From: Lathyrus oleraceus
Lineage: Eukaryota; Streptophyta; Magnoliopsida; Fabales; Fabaceae
Direction of reading: 5' to 3'
Assembly (NCBI RefSeq): GCF_024323335.1
Contig: NC_066581.1
Coordinates: 438,557,781 to 438,621,780 of the forward strand
Length of the DNA stretch: 64,000 nucleotides
Shown one piece after another: positions 49,684 through 60,867 of this stretch. The first letter of the stretch is position 1, and each line of letters starts with the position of its first letter. The notes under the pieces were generated by a model, which was given only the letters and a program-made list of their open reading frames with translations, did not search any database and had not been told where the DNA came from. The translations under genes and the position numbers were made by a program.

Positions 49684-50084
49684 AAAACACGCACACAAAC
49701 GAACACAGGCAATGGCAAACGTGGAGCCTGAATGCCAATCACTGGGCTTACATCAGCATCCGAACCAAAAACACACACAAGAAGGCAAACATGGAGCCTG
49801 AATGCCAATCACTGGGCTTACATCAGCATCCGAACCAAACGAACTCACACTGGAACCCGAATGCCACTCGATGGACTTACATCAGCTTCCAAGCACACAA
49901 CAAGACACAGGATGTGGAATGCCAATCGCTGGGCTTACATCCACCTCCTAACACCAACACAGGAAGAAGGAGGGTCTCGATTGCAACTAGGGCAAGAGAA
50001 AGGGGAGGTCTCAATCGCGACGAGGGCGAGAGAAAAGAGTTAGTGTTAGTCGTCAGTCAAACTCGATAAGACATCGCATCTCGT

Positions 50085-50132
50085 GCCTACGTATCTCATC
50101 TGGACATGAGAATCAGAGTTGTCGTAGTTCGG
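50085..50132 (-). other. LTR hairpin block, copy C
   Basis: TCTCAT (50094-50099) pairs with ATGAGA (50106-50111). On + it is flanked by CCTACGTA and ATCAGAG...CGTAGTTCGG. Confidence 0.7.
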
Positions 50133-53100
50133 CTAAACTATTCCTGTTGGTTTGTGTTTTTTAAGTGGACAACGTCACTGCGCAATCTACCGGATGCTCG
50201 ACCTTTGGAGACTTACTCACCTGTAGTAGAAGGAGTTGACGTATCCTTAAGAGGGGATAATGTTTGTTTGTGTTTTAGGAAAGCTCAAGCAAGAAAGGAA
50301 GTCCTATACGAAGGAACCGTGCTACCTTAATTGACATGCAAACGAGACTACGCGGAGTCTAGCAAACCTAGGGGATACAATCACACCACACAAACATATA
50401 CAGCATGAAATAAACACACCAACAAGGGGCTCAAACATCAAGGCTAGGCTTTAGTCGAGGGGTCATATCAACCTCAACAAACAAGCCTCTGTATCGGGGT
50501 AAGGTTAGCTCTTAACCTTGCCATTGAGGGGCTAAGGTGAAGCTGATGAAAGGTGAGTGAAGATGAGACTTCACAGCTCTTATCCCTGGTCAGGGAGAGC
50601 TTCAGACAAAGGAGCGTGGGTCCAGAATGGAGGGAACCCTTCTACGCTCAAGACTCTGACACAATTGTACATTGTACAAGATCTTGGGTTTGTGTCCCAA
50701 TGCATCAACACAGTGGTGTGAGCAGAGGGACGACTCAACAGAATAGTGGGAGATAGATTGCATATCTCTTTGATCCACCAATTGCCTCATTGAGGTCTTT
50801 ACCTGCTTGGCACAAAAGTAAACAATCACAAACATCGCCTCTTAAGGAGGACTTCAGACAGATGCCTGGCCAAGTAACAGGCCAGGTCTTCCAGACTACA
50901 TGGAGTCAAGAATGTTATACCTCAGTGCAAATTGCTTATCAAGCAAAGCAAAGCAATATTAGCAACTAATGTACCTGAAATCAATCAAATATCATCAGTA
51001 TACTAATCACACAACTAAACAGCAAATGGTTCACAGTTAACTATAAACAGACAAACACAAACCAATGCACCAAAGTACAAGCCATTAAGGCTCAAACTCA
51101 AACGTAAAATCCTGCAAAACAAAGTCAAAATTAGCTATACACAAGTCACAAGTCAACTCCAATGGAAGCACATCATCAAGCATAGGCCATTTGTGCTATT
51201 AACCTGAAATACAACTCAAAAGTGAGATCACAAAGCCAAAACAGAAACTAAAATCCAACATGAAGCTCAATTAATCAAGTAATAACGTCCTAAAATTAAG
51301 GGAGCATGCAAGATTGAATTATTTCTAAGCCTAGGGGTAGAATAGTCATTTCACAGTTATGGTTAATAGTAAGTTTCTATTATGAGATCCTAATTAAAAA
51401 TCCATTAAATCCTAAACTATTCTAATTTCTAAAGCTAAATTAATATCTAAAATATTCTAATTTCTAACCAACATTCCTAAAAATTTCTATTTTTAACTAA
51501 ACTAAGGTTCCTAATTAAGATCTAGAATTCTAAGATTGAACTAATCTCTATTAATTCTAATACACCTAAAAGTCTATTACACTAATCAACCTATTATCCT
51601 ATCTCTAAAATTAATCCAAAATTTCTAATCGACTTCACTAATTCTAAAATCAGATTTTTATATTTCCAGTTAATCTAATTAAACTAATTCTAGAAATTCA
51701 ATCCAAAAACTTCTAATGTCTCCTAAGCTTAGTTCTAACATTCTAAATACTTAATCCTAAAAGTTTAATCAAGGTTTAATATTCCTAAGAATTCAATTCA
51801 TATTCTAACTAAAATCTAATAATACCTAATTCTAGAATTTAATAAACCTAAGTCCCTAATTATTTATAACGTTTCTAATACTAAGCTAATTAACCTAAAT
51901 TACTAACTAATCCTAATTACTAGATCACTTAAATTTCCTATTATCTACACAATTCCAGAATGGGCCTCGGGAACAATTGGCCCAAACCAAAGAGAGGGTG
52001 CAGGCTGGAAAAACAGGGTGTGTTTGTGCAAACAGCATGCCTGAGATGATAGGGCCCTCTTTAAGGCCCATCCGAGATGCACAAAGCTGTGAGGACACTA
52101 CTTCGTCTTTGCCAAAAACCATGAACAAAATGCAACAAAACGAAATACCTTGATGCCTCGCTCAAGCCAACGCGTAGAGACGGCAACGGTATGTTGACTC
52201 CGGTAACGGGAACTCTCGATCGTCGGCGCCGGAGAACCTCTTCCGTGACAACCGTAAGATATCACGTCGTCTAGATCCGTAACCTCGAATCCACGTCCAA
52301 CATTCGACACGGCGACTTCCGCTAAGACGTTCCGATCTCCTCCTCCGATCGTGGCACTACGATTCTGACTCGTCTCTTCTTCTTGACTTCAAACCGTGTT
52401 TCTCCTGCTTGAAACAGTGATGCGGCGGCGTCGATTCCAGACACGCTAGATTCCGTCACCGGCGACAGTGATTCATTCCAACAACTATCTATATCCGCGC
52501 TCCTCAACCAACCTGAAACAAAAATAATCAGCCAAATTGGAACAACCGCGAGCGGTAAAAGCGAGATTGGAGGTTTCGTCGGCGGCTATTATCTCATCCG
52601 TGCTCAATGCCTCGGATCGACGCTTTGCTTGCGGATAGGCACCGAATCATTCCAGTCCTCTTTGACTCCACGCCAAGCTCCTCTTCCTTCCTTCGCACCG
52701 CTTCTGGTTGTTTTCAATCCACTTCTTCTTGTGATTCTGGTTTGGATCCGTTACGGTGATGGCTGAGAGATGAAGCTCGATGCGTAGATGATGATCGAAA
52801 TGGAGCGAAGCATCAACGAGCGAAAGCGCTTCAATTCTGAGAAGGTACCATCAAGCTTTTGTTTCCCTTATTTCTTCTTTTTTGATTTCGTTTTTGGAGT
52901 GGGTTTGGGTGAATTGTTGCAGGTTGTTGAAGATTTGACGAAGGTGGTTGATGAATGGAGGTTGAAGAGAGGTGAATTGAAGTGGTGAAGGTTGTTGAAG
53001 ATTTGCGATGAGGATTGGAGAAGAAAGTGGAGGAAGAGGGAGTTCTTGAAGGTTGGTTAGAGATGCGATGAGGTTGAAGAAGTGGTTATGTTAGTTTTTT

Positions 53101-53159
53101 TTAGTTTGTTAGATAGTTCCGAATTTTCTGTTATGGATTGTGAGTTTATCTGTAAAAAA

Positions 53160-53410
53160 AAAATTATGCAGGAATTCAATGTTATGCAGGTTATCTCTAG
53201 TTGTAATGCAGAATTTTGGTTTATGTAAAATGCAGAATTTTGTTTATGAATGCAGAATTTTGTTATATTGTAAATGCAGAATTTTTGTTTATGAATGCAG
53301 AATTTTTGTTTATGAATGCAGAATTTTTGTTATATTGTAAATGCAGAATTTTTAATGCAGAATTTTGTTAAATGCAATGCAGAATTTTTAATGCAGAATT
53401 TTGGTTTTGT
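53160..53410 (-). repeat. ATGCAGAATTTTGTTTA minisatellite
   Basis: About ten copies of an ~18-36 bp unit with core AATGCAGAATTTT, irregularly spaced within the LTR. Confidence 0.8.
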
Positions 53411-54226
53411 ACAAATGGATATGGGTATGATTGGATAATGGCAATTGGTTTTAAACGGATAAACTAAATTGGATATGGATAATGGATTATTGTAAAAAAT
53501 GGATTGTGTTAAAATCAAACTAAATGGATTATGGATTATGATTTGGATAATGAAATGGAATTATTTGGAAAATGGTTAATGGGCTTTTGAAAATGGTCTA
53601 TCAAGATGAAATATGGACAAACGTGGATATTGAATGAATGTTTAGAAAATGGATCAATTTGGAAAATGGTTAATGGACCAAACTTATGGACTTAACAAAA
53701 GAAGAAAAGAATGGGCTCAATGCAACCATGATTAAATTTCCACAACCAAATCAACTTTTCCGTAATCAACTAGGATCATCCAATTCAACTTGAAATTCCA
53801 AGATTAATTCGAGAAAAAAACGAAATGATTTCTAACCTCAAATTCTTCCAGATAAGTATTTGTAATGACAAATGAACTTCTTTGGGACATGAAGGAAGCG
53901 TCTCAACCCATCTCTCCACCTCCTAGCCCTCAATTGACTTACAGTTGACTTTTACGGGCCTCAGATGACTTGATCATGCACTGTGGACTTTGAGCTTTCA
54001 ACACTTGGCCAAATTGCATCAAAATGAACCTTGGGTTCACATAAGCTCATTGGAACACCCATAGGGCCTTTGTCTCATGGAAAAACTTGATCTCTTGCAC
54101 AGTTGACTTCTCCTGATGCCAGTCCTGACTGATGCAATGCAATGGACTATGCAATGTGAATGCAATGTTAATGACCTAAAATGAAATGAATGTATAAATG
54201 GGATGGTGTAAATTTGAGGTGCTACA

Positions 54227-54240
54227 GCTGCCCCTATTCA
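54227..54240 (-). other. Polypurine tract of non-autonomous element
   Basis: On - AATAGGGGCAGC sits directly before the LTR start TGTAGCACC. It is well conserved with the Ogre tract, as needed for plus-strand priming. Confidence 0.75.
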
Positions 54241-54398
54241 ATTAACTGGGAACCCGAATGGATGAGAGCAACGGCTGTCAGACTTTCAGGGTAAACAGGG
54301 ATTGAATACCAAGTACCGTAGAATTTGCACACTGCTGGGAATTTTTTTTGTTTTCTTCTTTCTTTTCAGGGTAAAGCACATCCAGACATCGACACACG

Positions 54399-54992
54399 AT
54401 GAATGGGAACAGAAATCATCTCAACTAGATGCCAACGGACAACTAGGAAACACTCAACGTTTACCAAAACCAACGGAGAGGTAACTTAACTCTACTGGGG
54501 ATAACCAGGAAAGGATACAACCATACGTCAGCGGACGTAATGGGGAAAAACTCAACGTTTACCAAGACCAACGGAGAGGTAACCAATCATTAATGAATGA
54601 ATGCGAACAGAAATCATCTCAACTAGATGCCAACGGACAACTAGGAAACACTCAACGTTTACCAAAACCAACAGAGAGGTAACTCAACTCTACTGGGGAT
54701 AACCAGGAAAGGATACAACCATACGTCAGCGGACGTAATGGGGAAAAACTAAACGTTTACCAAGACCAACGGAGAGGTAACCAATCATTAATGAATGAAT
54801 GGGAACAGAAATCATCTCAACTAGATGCCAACGGACAACTAGGAAACACTCAACGTTTACCAAAACCAACGGAGAGGTAACTCAACTCTACTGGGGATAA
54901 CCAGGAAAGGATACAACCATACGTCAGCAGACGTAATGGGGAAAAACTCAACGTTTACCAAGACCAACGGAGAGGTAACCAATCATTAATGA
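54399..54992 (-). repeat. Three 198-bp tandem repeats
   Basis: Units start at 54399, 54597 and 54795 with ATGAATGSGAACAG. Near-identical copies contain CTCAACGTTTACCAA, the motif that recurs in the arrays to the right. Confidence 0.9.
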
Positions 54993-55114
54993 ATGACGGG
55001 AAGGATAGTGATACAACCATACGTCAGCGGACGAAATGGGAAAGACTCAACGTTTACCAAGACCAACGGAGAGGTAACCAGACATCATAGGATGAATGGG
55101 AAGACTCGACCAGA

Positions 55115-55470
55115 CGTCATAGGACGAAAGGGAGACTCAACGTTTATCGACACCAACGGAGAAGGAGGAAACTCAACCAGACGTCATAGGACGAAAGGGA
55201 GACTCAACGTTTATCGACACCAACGGAGAAGGAGAAAAATCAACCAGACGTCATAGGACGAAAGGGAGACTCAACGTTTATCGACACCGACGGAGAAGGA
55301 GAAAACTCAGCCAGACGTCATAGGACGAAAGGGAGACTCAACGTTTATCGACACCAACGGAGAAGGAGAAAACTCAACCAGACGTCATAGGACGAAAGGG
55401 AGACTCAACGTTTATCGACACCAACGGAGAAGGAGAAAACTCAACCAGACGTCATAGGACGAAAGGGAGA
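55115..55470 (-). repeat. 67-bp tandem repeat array
   Basis: Units start at 55115, 55182, 55249, 55316, 55383 and 55450 (last partial), each with CGTCATAGGACGAAAGGGAG and CAACGTTTATCGACACCAA. Spacing is exactly 67 bp. Confidence 0.92.
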
Positions 55471-55559
55471 CCACAACCGGACACCAAATAGGACGTCTAC
55501 TGGGGATTCTGGCTGGGAAATCAACCAGACATTAATGAATGACTGGGAATAGGGTATAC

Positions 55560-56410
55560 AATCAGACGTCATCGGACGAATGAGAAAAACACAACGTTTA
55601 TCGAAACCAACGGGGAGGTAAATCCACTTGGGGAAGGGTACAACTAGACGTCATAGGACAAATAGGAAAAACTCGACGTCTATCGACACTAACGGAGAGG
55701 AGGAAACTCTGAGGGGAATCATATGGTATTACCAAATGATCTGTAGGGAATAAGCAACTAGACATCATCGGACGACTAGGAAAAACTCGACGTTTATCGA
55801 CACCAACGGAGAGGAGGAAACTCTGAGGGGAACCACATGGTATTACCAAATGATCTGTAGGGAATAAGCAACTACACGTCATAGGACGAATAGGAAAAAC
55901 TCGACGTTTATCGACACCAACGGAGAGGAGAAATCTTCTAGGGACGACCCTGTGGGGAAAGATATCAACTATACGCTAGCAGACGCATAGGAAAAACTCG
56001 ACGTTTATCGACACCAACGGAGAGGAGGAAATTCTTCTGGGGAGAGCAAACACAACCAAATCATCAACGGATGATCGGGAAAAACTCGACGTTTATCGAC
56101 ACCAACGGAGAGGAGGAATCTTCTAGGGAGAGCGAACACAACCAAATCATCAATGGATGATGGGGAAAAACTCGACGTTTATCGACACCAACGGAGAGGA
56201 GGAAACTTCGCTAGGGACGACCCTGTGGGGAAAGATATCAACTATACGCCAACGGACGCATAGGAAAAACTCGACGTTTATCGACACCAACGGAGAGGAG
56301 GAAACTTCACTAGGGAAGAGTGAACACAACCAAATCATCAACGGATAATTGGGAAAAACTCGACGTTTATCGACACCAACGGAGAGGAGGGACTTTTCAC
56401 TAGGGAAGGA
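55560..56410 (-). repeat. Higher-order repeats sharing the CGTTTATCGACACCAACGG core
   Basis: About nine copies of AACTCGACGTTTATCGACAC with GGAGAGGAGGAA, spaced ~80-120 bp, with variable linkers such as ACCAAATCATCAACGGATGA. Confidence 0.85.
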
Positions 56411-56427
56411 GGACGATGTTACGAACA

Positions 56428-56585
56428 TCGAAAGATGATGTTTACCGACACCAAAGAAGACCAGACACTACGCATGACTGGGAAAGCACCGAAAGATGGT
56501 GTTTACCGACACCAAAGAATACCAGACACTACGCATGACTGGAAATCACCGAAAGATGGTGTTTACCGACACCAAAGAAGCAACA
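56428..56585 (-). repeat. ~60-bp repeats (GGTGTTTACCGACACCAAAG)
   Basis: Three copies with the self-complementary core GGTGTTTACCGACACC, linked by ACCAGACACTACGCATGACT. Confidence 0.8.
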
Positions 56586-56794
56586 CACGCGGGTGCTGAC
56601 AGGACGACATCTACACATGTCAAGGCAAGGCTACACACTTGCAGAAGATCTCACTGGGGAACAAGGTCACTACAACGAGCAAACAGGAAGGAACACCAAA
56701 GATACCGGGTTGTAGGTATGAAACAGGTGACCGACCAAAGCGTGAATTGGTTTGTGTTCCAAAACACTCAACATCCTGAAGAGGGCTAGAAAAG

Positions 56795-57405
56795 CGATCT
56801 TGTTAAAGGATGGACATTCGATTCCACAGGGAATACGAATCTTACTCTGTTGGAGAAAGCAATCAAAAGACTGACCAGAGAGTGCATGAGACATATTATC
56901 TATAGCCGTCGAAACGTAGATAACATACTCGCATGGAAGATTATCCATAACCGGATTGGAGGTTGTTAGATGGATGGATCGACCGACATCATCCTGAAGA
57001 AAGCGAAAGCAAACTTGTTAAAGGATGGACATTCGATTCCGAACAAAGGAATACGAATCTTACTCAACTGGGGAGGACGACTTCGACCCAAGAGCGCATG
57101 AGATACATTATCTATAGCCGTCAAAACATAGATAATACACTCGCATGGAAGATTATCCATAACCGGGTTGCAGGTTGTTAGATGGATAAACGGCCGACAT
57201 CATCCTGAAGAAAGCGAAAGCAAACTTGTTAAAGGATGGATATTCGATTCCACAAGGAATACGAATCTCACTCAGCTGGAGAAAACAATCAAAAGACTGA
57301 CCAACGAGTGCATGAGATATATCATCTATAGCCGTCGGAACGTAGATAACATACTCGCATGGAAGATTATCCATAACCGGATTGGAGGTTGTTAGATGGA
57401 TAAAC
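56795..57405 (-). repeat. Three ~213-bp tandem repeats
   Basis: TTGTTAAAGGATGGA recurs at 56800, 57015 and 57226 (spacings 215 and 211). Each unit also has ATTATCTATAGCCGTC-like and GGAAGATTATCCATAACCGG blocks. Confidence 0.88.
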
Positions 57406-57599
57406 GATCGAAAAGAAAGGCATCAGGGTACCAGGAATAGGCATGCAAAGATGACCAATCAAAAGGGGATGAAGTTGCTTACTCGGAGCAAATATCCGAA
57501 AGGAAGGGGAAGACCCACTGGGGACAATACTGCTTGATCAAGGCAAGTATCCAGAGGGGACAAGACTATCAATACCGCAAACCGGGCACTGATAACTAC

Positions 57600-58030
57600 A
57601 AAGAGGGGATTACATCTACCGGTTTGTAGGCAGAAAACCACGGAAGAAGTAACCGTCATCAGCTAGGATGAGTACAAAGGGTCAACTCCACCAAGGGGAG
57701 AACGTGGGATTTTACAACTACCAGCTTGTAGGTAGAAAACCACAAAGATAGGACTTACAACTACCGGTTTGTAGGTAGAGGCCAACAAACAATCTCCGCC
57801 ATGGGATGAAAGTGGGATTTTATAACTACCAGCTTGTAGGTAGAAAACCACGATGATAGGACTTACAACTACCGGTTTGTAGGTAGAGGCCAACCGACAG
57901 AATGAACCACAAAGGTTACCTCTGCTAGGGGATGAAAGTGGGATTTTACAACTACCGGTTGGGTAGAAAACCACAAAGATATGACTTACAACTACCGGTT
58001 TGTAGGTAGAAGCCCACAAATTCCGCTGAG
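57600..58030 (-). repeat. ACTACCGGTTTGTAGGTAG repeats
   Basis: About seven copies of TTACAACTACCRGYTTGTAGG. Related to the ACAACTACC...TTACTGG blocks in the Ogre 3' UTRs, so this part of the UTR is homologous. Confidence 0.8.
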
Positions 58031-59640
58031 GATAAGATGAATGAGTACCGGTTAGTGAGCCACTATTCATTCATGCCCCAGGGCAACACAAGAGACAGTC
58101 AACAAGAAGCCAATTTAGGATCGATCCAAAAAGGCAAACTGAATCAAGACTCATCCTAATGAGGAAAGAACTCAATAGGGAAAACCCATCCCATTAGGGA
58201 GGGAACGGAAGCAACCGTCATCCACGAGGATGTATCTCAGTGGGGAAATGGCAGGAAAGGATGGACACTTTCTGCTTAAGGGGTAGACTCTACGTGGAGA
58301 GATCAGACACACCCACATCTACTAGGAGGCTACTGGGTAGAACCAGGTTTTTCTTTCACCAACGGATGAGGAAATAAACCTCTCTGGGGGTACCAATCCT
58401 GAGTGCCGTCAGGAGCAACTGTAGCGAAAGCGCTGTACAGACGTCGAACAAGAAGCTGCCTCTGCCGGGGAGACGGTCTGATCGGGTTAACACATGAATG
58501 CATCTGTTTGACTTTTTCTATGGCGTAATGCTCCATTATGAATGGAAATGCTACGCGATTTGAGGATGCAATGATCACTACATGCAAAATGCAAAGTGAA
58601 TGAAAACCCCGCTAGGGAGCCCACTGATCAAATACTCCACTCTGTGGGGAGACTCTGCTGAGGAAATCTGCTTGATGAAAACTCTGTAGGGAGAGCACTG
58701 ACTTCTCACTCATGCTGGAGAACAGAGATACCAAGAATCAGCCAGATCTCTGGTGAAAATAGATAGGCATCGATGAAGTTCCTCATGTCAACCACTCTGC
58801 TGAGGACCTACCTGAGAAAATGACGGAATACTGAGACGTCAATCCTCCAAATACCGAATCGTTGTAGAAAAGCATCCGTGCCAGGGAGAGGAGAAGACTG
58901 CTCTGTTGGAGAGACGAAAATTGAAGTCTTCAGTACACCTACTGCTTGAGAACTGGCCCACGATAATGTCCAAAACAACAACCTTGTTGGGGATGCCCCA
59001 CGATAGGGCTTAAACAACACTCTATTAGGGATGCCCCACCATACGGCTAACAGAGACTTGGAGAAAACATGTTGCACTGTCGGGGACGTGAAGATGAACA
59101 ACTTCAACCAACACTGCACTGAGCAACCTCGCTGAGGAGAGACCATGAAAAGGTTCTACAGGACAAAGATACAGTTATGCTCGAGATACGAACGACTGTC
59201 TTACCCGTCGGTAATCATACCACCCTTGGGAGAGCACTGCGGGTCTCCTAGGTATCCTTTCATCATTGTGAATGTTCACTTTGTTTAAGAACGATTTTGT
59301 GAAAAATTTTGTTTATTTTGAAAACAATGATACTTTATCAATTAAAACATGCAAAACATTTGTTGAGTTGAAACAAATAAGAGTGCAAATAATGGGGTAA
59401 AAGCTCAAATCGATGTGATGGAATGGTAGTCTGCAAAGGGCGAGACTCCATAGATCTGTACAAGTTTGAAATCGGTGATATATATTGGAGAGGGCTACAT
59501 TGAACATAATGACCTTTCCTCTACCATTCTGAATCTCGATGTATTCGGAGCTTCGGTCGACGACGCATAGAGAATTCCTGGCGGATGACAGATATAGAAC
59601 ACGGTCTTGTCAAGATGCAGTTACTTGGCAAATCCCTAAT
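58031..59640 (-). other. 3' UTR of non-autonomous element, low-repeat part
   Basis: No gene seen. It includes two copies of GGGATGCCCCACSATA (near 58988 and 59028) and many short GGGGA-type tracts. Open frames here lack any recognisable motif. Confidence 0.6.
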
Positions 59641-59646
59641 TTTTGC

Positions 59647-59796
59647 CTAGATTGCCCCGGTGTGAGGTGCTCAATCTAGCGAGATGCAAATTCTTTTTTC
59701 AATGTCTCTAACTTTTGCCTGGATCGCCCTTTCGGGTTTTCAATCCACCGAGACGCTCCTTTTTGCCTAAGTTACCCTTTGGGGTGTTCAACTTAG
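59647..59796 (-). other. Array of three stem-loops after the pol stop
   Basis: On -, 25 bp after the stop. SL1 (59796-59767): CTAAGTT pairs with AACTTAG around ACCC-CAAA-GGGT. SL2 (59746-59721): GGATTG pairs with CGATCC around CCC-GAAA-GGG. SL3 (59679-59647): CTAGATTG pairs with CAATCTAG. Each is followed by a GGCAAAA tract. This is the best-preserved of the three arrays. Confidence 0.75.
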
Positions 59797-59821
59797 TGAG
59801 CTGTTTTGCTTTTTTTTTTGT

Positions 59822-60127
59822 TTAGGCTAAGTATTTCTTGACTGCATCTGGATTCACAGGACGAGTGAACTTCTTCATCCATTGCTGTAAGTGTCAAAGC
59901 ACCGCCTGAAAAGGCTCTCTTGAAAACATATGGACGTTCATAGCTTGGAGTCCACTTGCCCCTGGAATCGGGCACGAAAGACAAGACTTTCTTGAGCACA
60001 GGGTCATTTTCTCAGAACTCGAGACTCGACCTTCTAGTCGAATGCTTTCGTCACTTTCTGCTGATATAACTGACCATGACACCTGACAATTAATCTCTTC
60101 TTTTCGATCGAATTCAGCATCAGTCAA
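59822..60127 (-). pseudogene. pol: Integrase C-terminal remnant
   Basis: On - it begins LTDAEFDR, goes through frameshifts where relatives have a QLYQQ segment, and ends with KKVLSFVPDSRGKWTPSY, KRAFSGGALTLTAMDEE and a shifted end reading VKKYLA, stop at 59824-59822. Nothing of the catalytic core or zinc finger remains. It is joined to pre-RT sequence through an A-rich stretch at 60128-60250. Confidence 0.8.
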
Positions 60128-60250
60128 CTTGGGACTTTGAGGGTGCTATTTTTCCTTTGTTTTTTCTTTTGATTTTGCTTTTGATTTCTTTTGATTTCTT
60201 TTGCACCCTTTCTTTCTTTTTTTTTTTTTTTGGATTGATTTTTTTTTATG
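60128..60250 (-). other. A-rich junction replacing most of pol
   Basis: On - it is a run of AAAAGAAAT-like units plus a 17-A tract, lying exactly where RT, RNase H and the integrase core are missing. It codes only Lys-rich low-complexity sequence. Confidence 0.7.
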
Positions 60251-60431
60251 CCCCAGTTGGCTGTTCTGCTGATTCTCGAGATGCAGCTGAGTGATCTTCT
60301 TTTCTTGCTCAAGAAGTCGGGAAATCTCGTCAGGAATCCCTTCAACATCATCTTCTTCTACTTCGAATACAGGGAATTCAAAATTGGGAGATGACGTCCG
60401 ATCATTATGTTCAATGGGTTTGAGAAACAAC
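60251..60431 (-). pseudogene. pol: Pol N-terminal remnant (before RT)
   Basis: Begins at the intron acceptor: LKPIEHNDRTSSPNFEFPVF, EDDVEGIPDEISRLLEQEKK. It corresponds to the first ~60 residues of Ogre pol (compare 21764-21940), upstream of the RT core, then ends in the A-rich junction. Confidence 0.8.
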
Positions 60432-60698
60432 CTGCATAATGATTTCGATATGAAAAACTTTTTGGAAAACAAACAAGACAATCGTTATGCAAATGAAAAG
60501 ATTGCTTTTATTCCTGTTTTTAGGGTTTTTTGTGATCACCAATTTCATGCAAAAAGCGAAAAGGGAAAACAATTGGAAAAACAAATGTTTAACATGCATT
60601 TACTTGAATGAAAATATCATTGCACAAAATGTTGCCAACAATGTCATCACTTCTCCTTTTGGCATGGGAGAAGGGTTTTTAAACAAAGTGATTATTAC
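60432..60698 (-). other. Retained Ogre intron
   Basis: The 5' site GTAATAAT overlaps the ORF2 stop (GAG-TAA) and the 3' site is CATTATGCAG. Length 267 bp, against 259 bp in the first Ogre. Removing it keeps the reading frame (..SE then LFLKP..). Splice signals are intact although almost all the protein-coding DNA around them is gone. Confidence 0.75.
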
Positions 60699-60867
60699 TC
60701 TGACTTATGAACAACTGTAGGAACGCCCACAGTGACCCAATTGTGATAGATCCCACCAGGGATAACAACTGTCAGAATCTCTTGCATTAGTAGCTTCTGC
60801 TTTTGATCAACCCTCTTTGTTGAAGACCTCAGGAGAAAAGCCAACGCCAGCCCGCGACTTGTTATCT
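60699..60867 (-). pseudogene. Protease/ORF2 C-terminal remnant
   Basis: On - only the last ~17 codons are recognisable (HNWVTVGVPTVVHKSE, stop), equivalent to NNWGAVDVHVIVHGSK of the first Ogre. The protease domain itself is absent. Confidence 0.6.

Larger units (their letters stand above)
49221..54226 (-). repeat. 3' LTR of non-autonomous element (5.0 kb)
   Basis: On + it starts TGTCGCATTACGCG and ends GGTGCTACA. It holds the hairpin block three times, a ~70-bp repeat at 49722-49960 (AATGCCAATCACTGGGCTTA and variants), a T/A-rich CCTAATTCTAA-like stretch (51290-51950), a GC-rich segment (52140-52800) and an ATGCAGAATTTTGTTTA minisatellite (53160-53410). Open frames here repeat in the other LTR but look like by-products of repeats, not genes. 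Confidence 0.9.

Noticed and set aside
49608..50330. Open frames conserved almost perfectly at 63194-63916, with repeated NHWAYIS-type segments
   Set aside because: Identity comes from the two LTR copies and the repeats from a ~70-bp DNA repeat; no start context or domain supports a gene.
51861..51868. TATTTATA on + (TATAAATA on -) as the promoter of the 5-kb LTR
   Set aside because: It sits in a highly A/T-rich stretch, lacks the conserved context of the Ogre TATA box and would put the GC-rich leader-like segment upstream; not supported enough.
55115..55470. Regular direct repeats resembling a CRISPR array
   Set aside because: The 67-bp units are contiguous with no unique spacers, and the DNA is plant retrotransposon 3' UTR.
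55598..56428. Minus-strand open frames with repeated SPLVSINVEFF-like segments
   Set aside because: They follow the tandem DNA repeats and show no protein family features.
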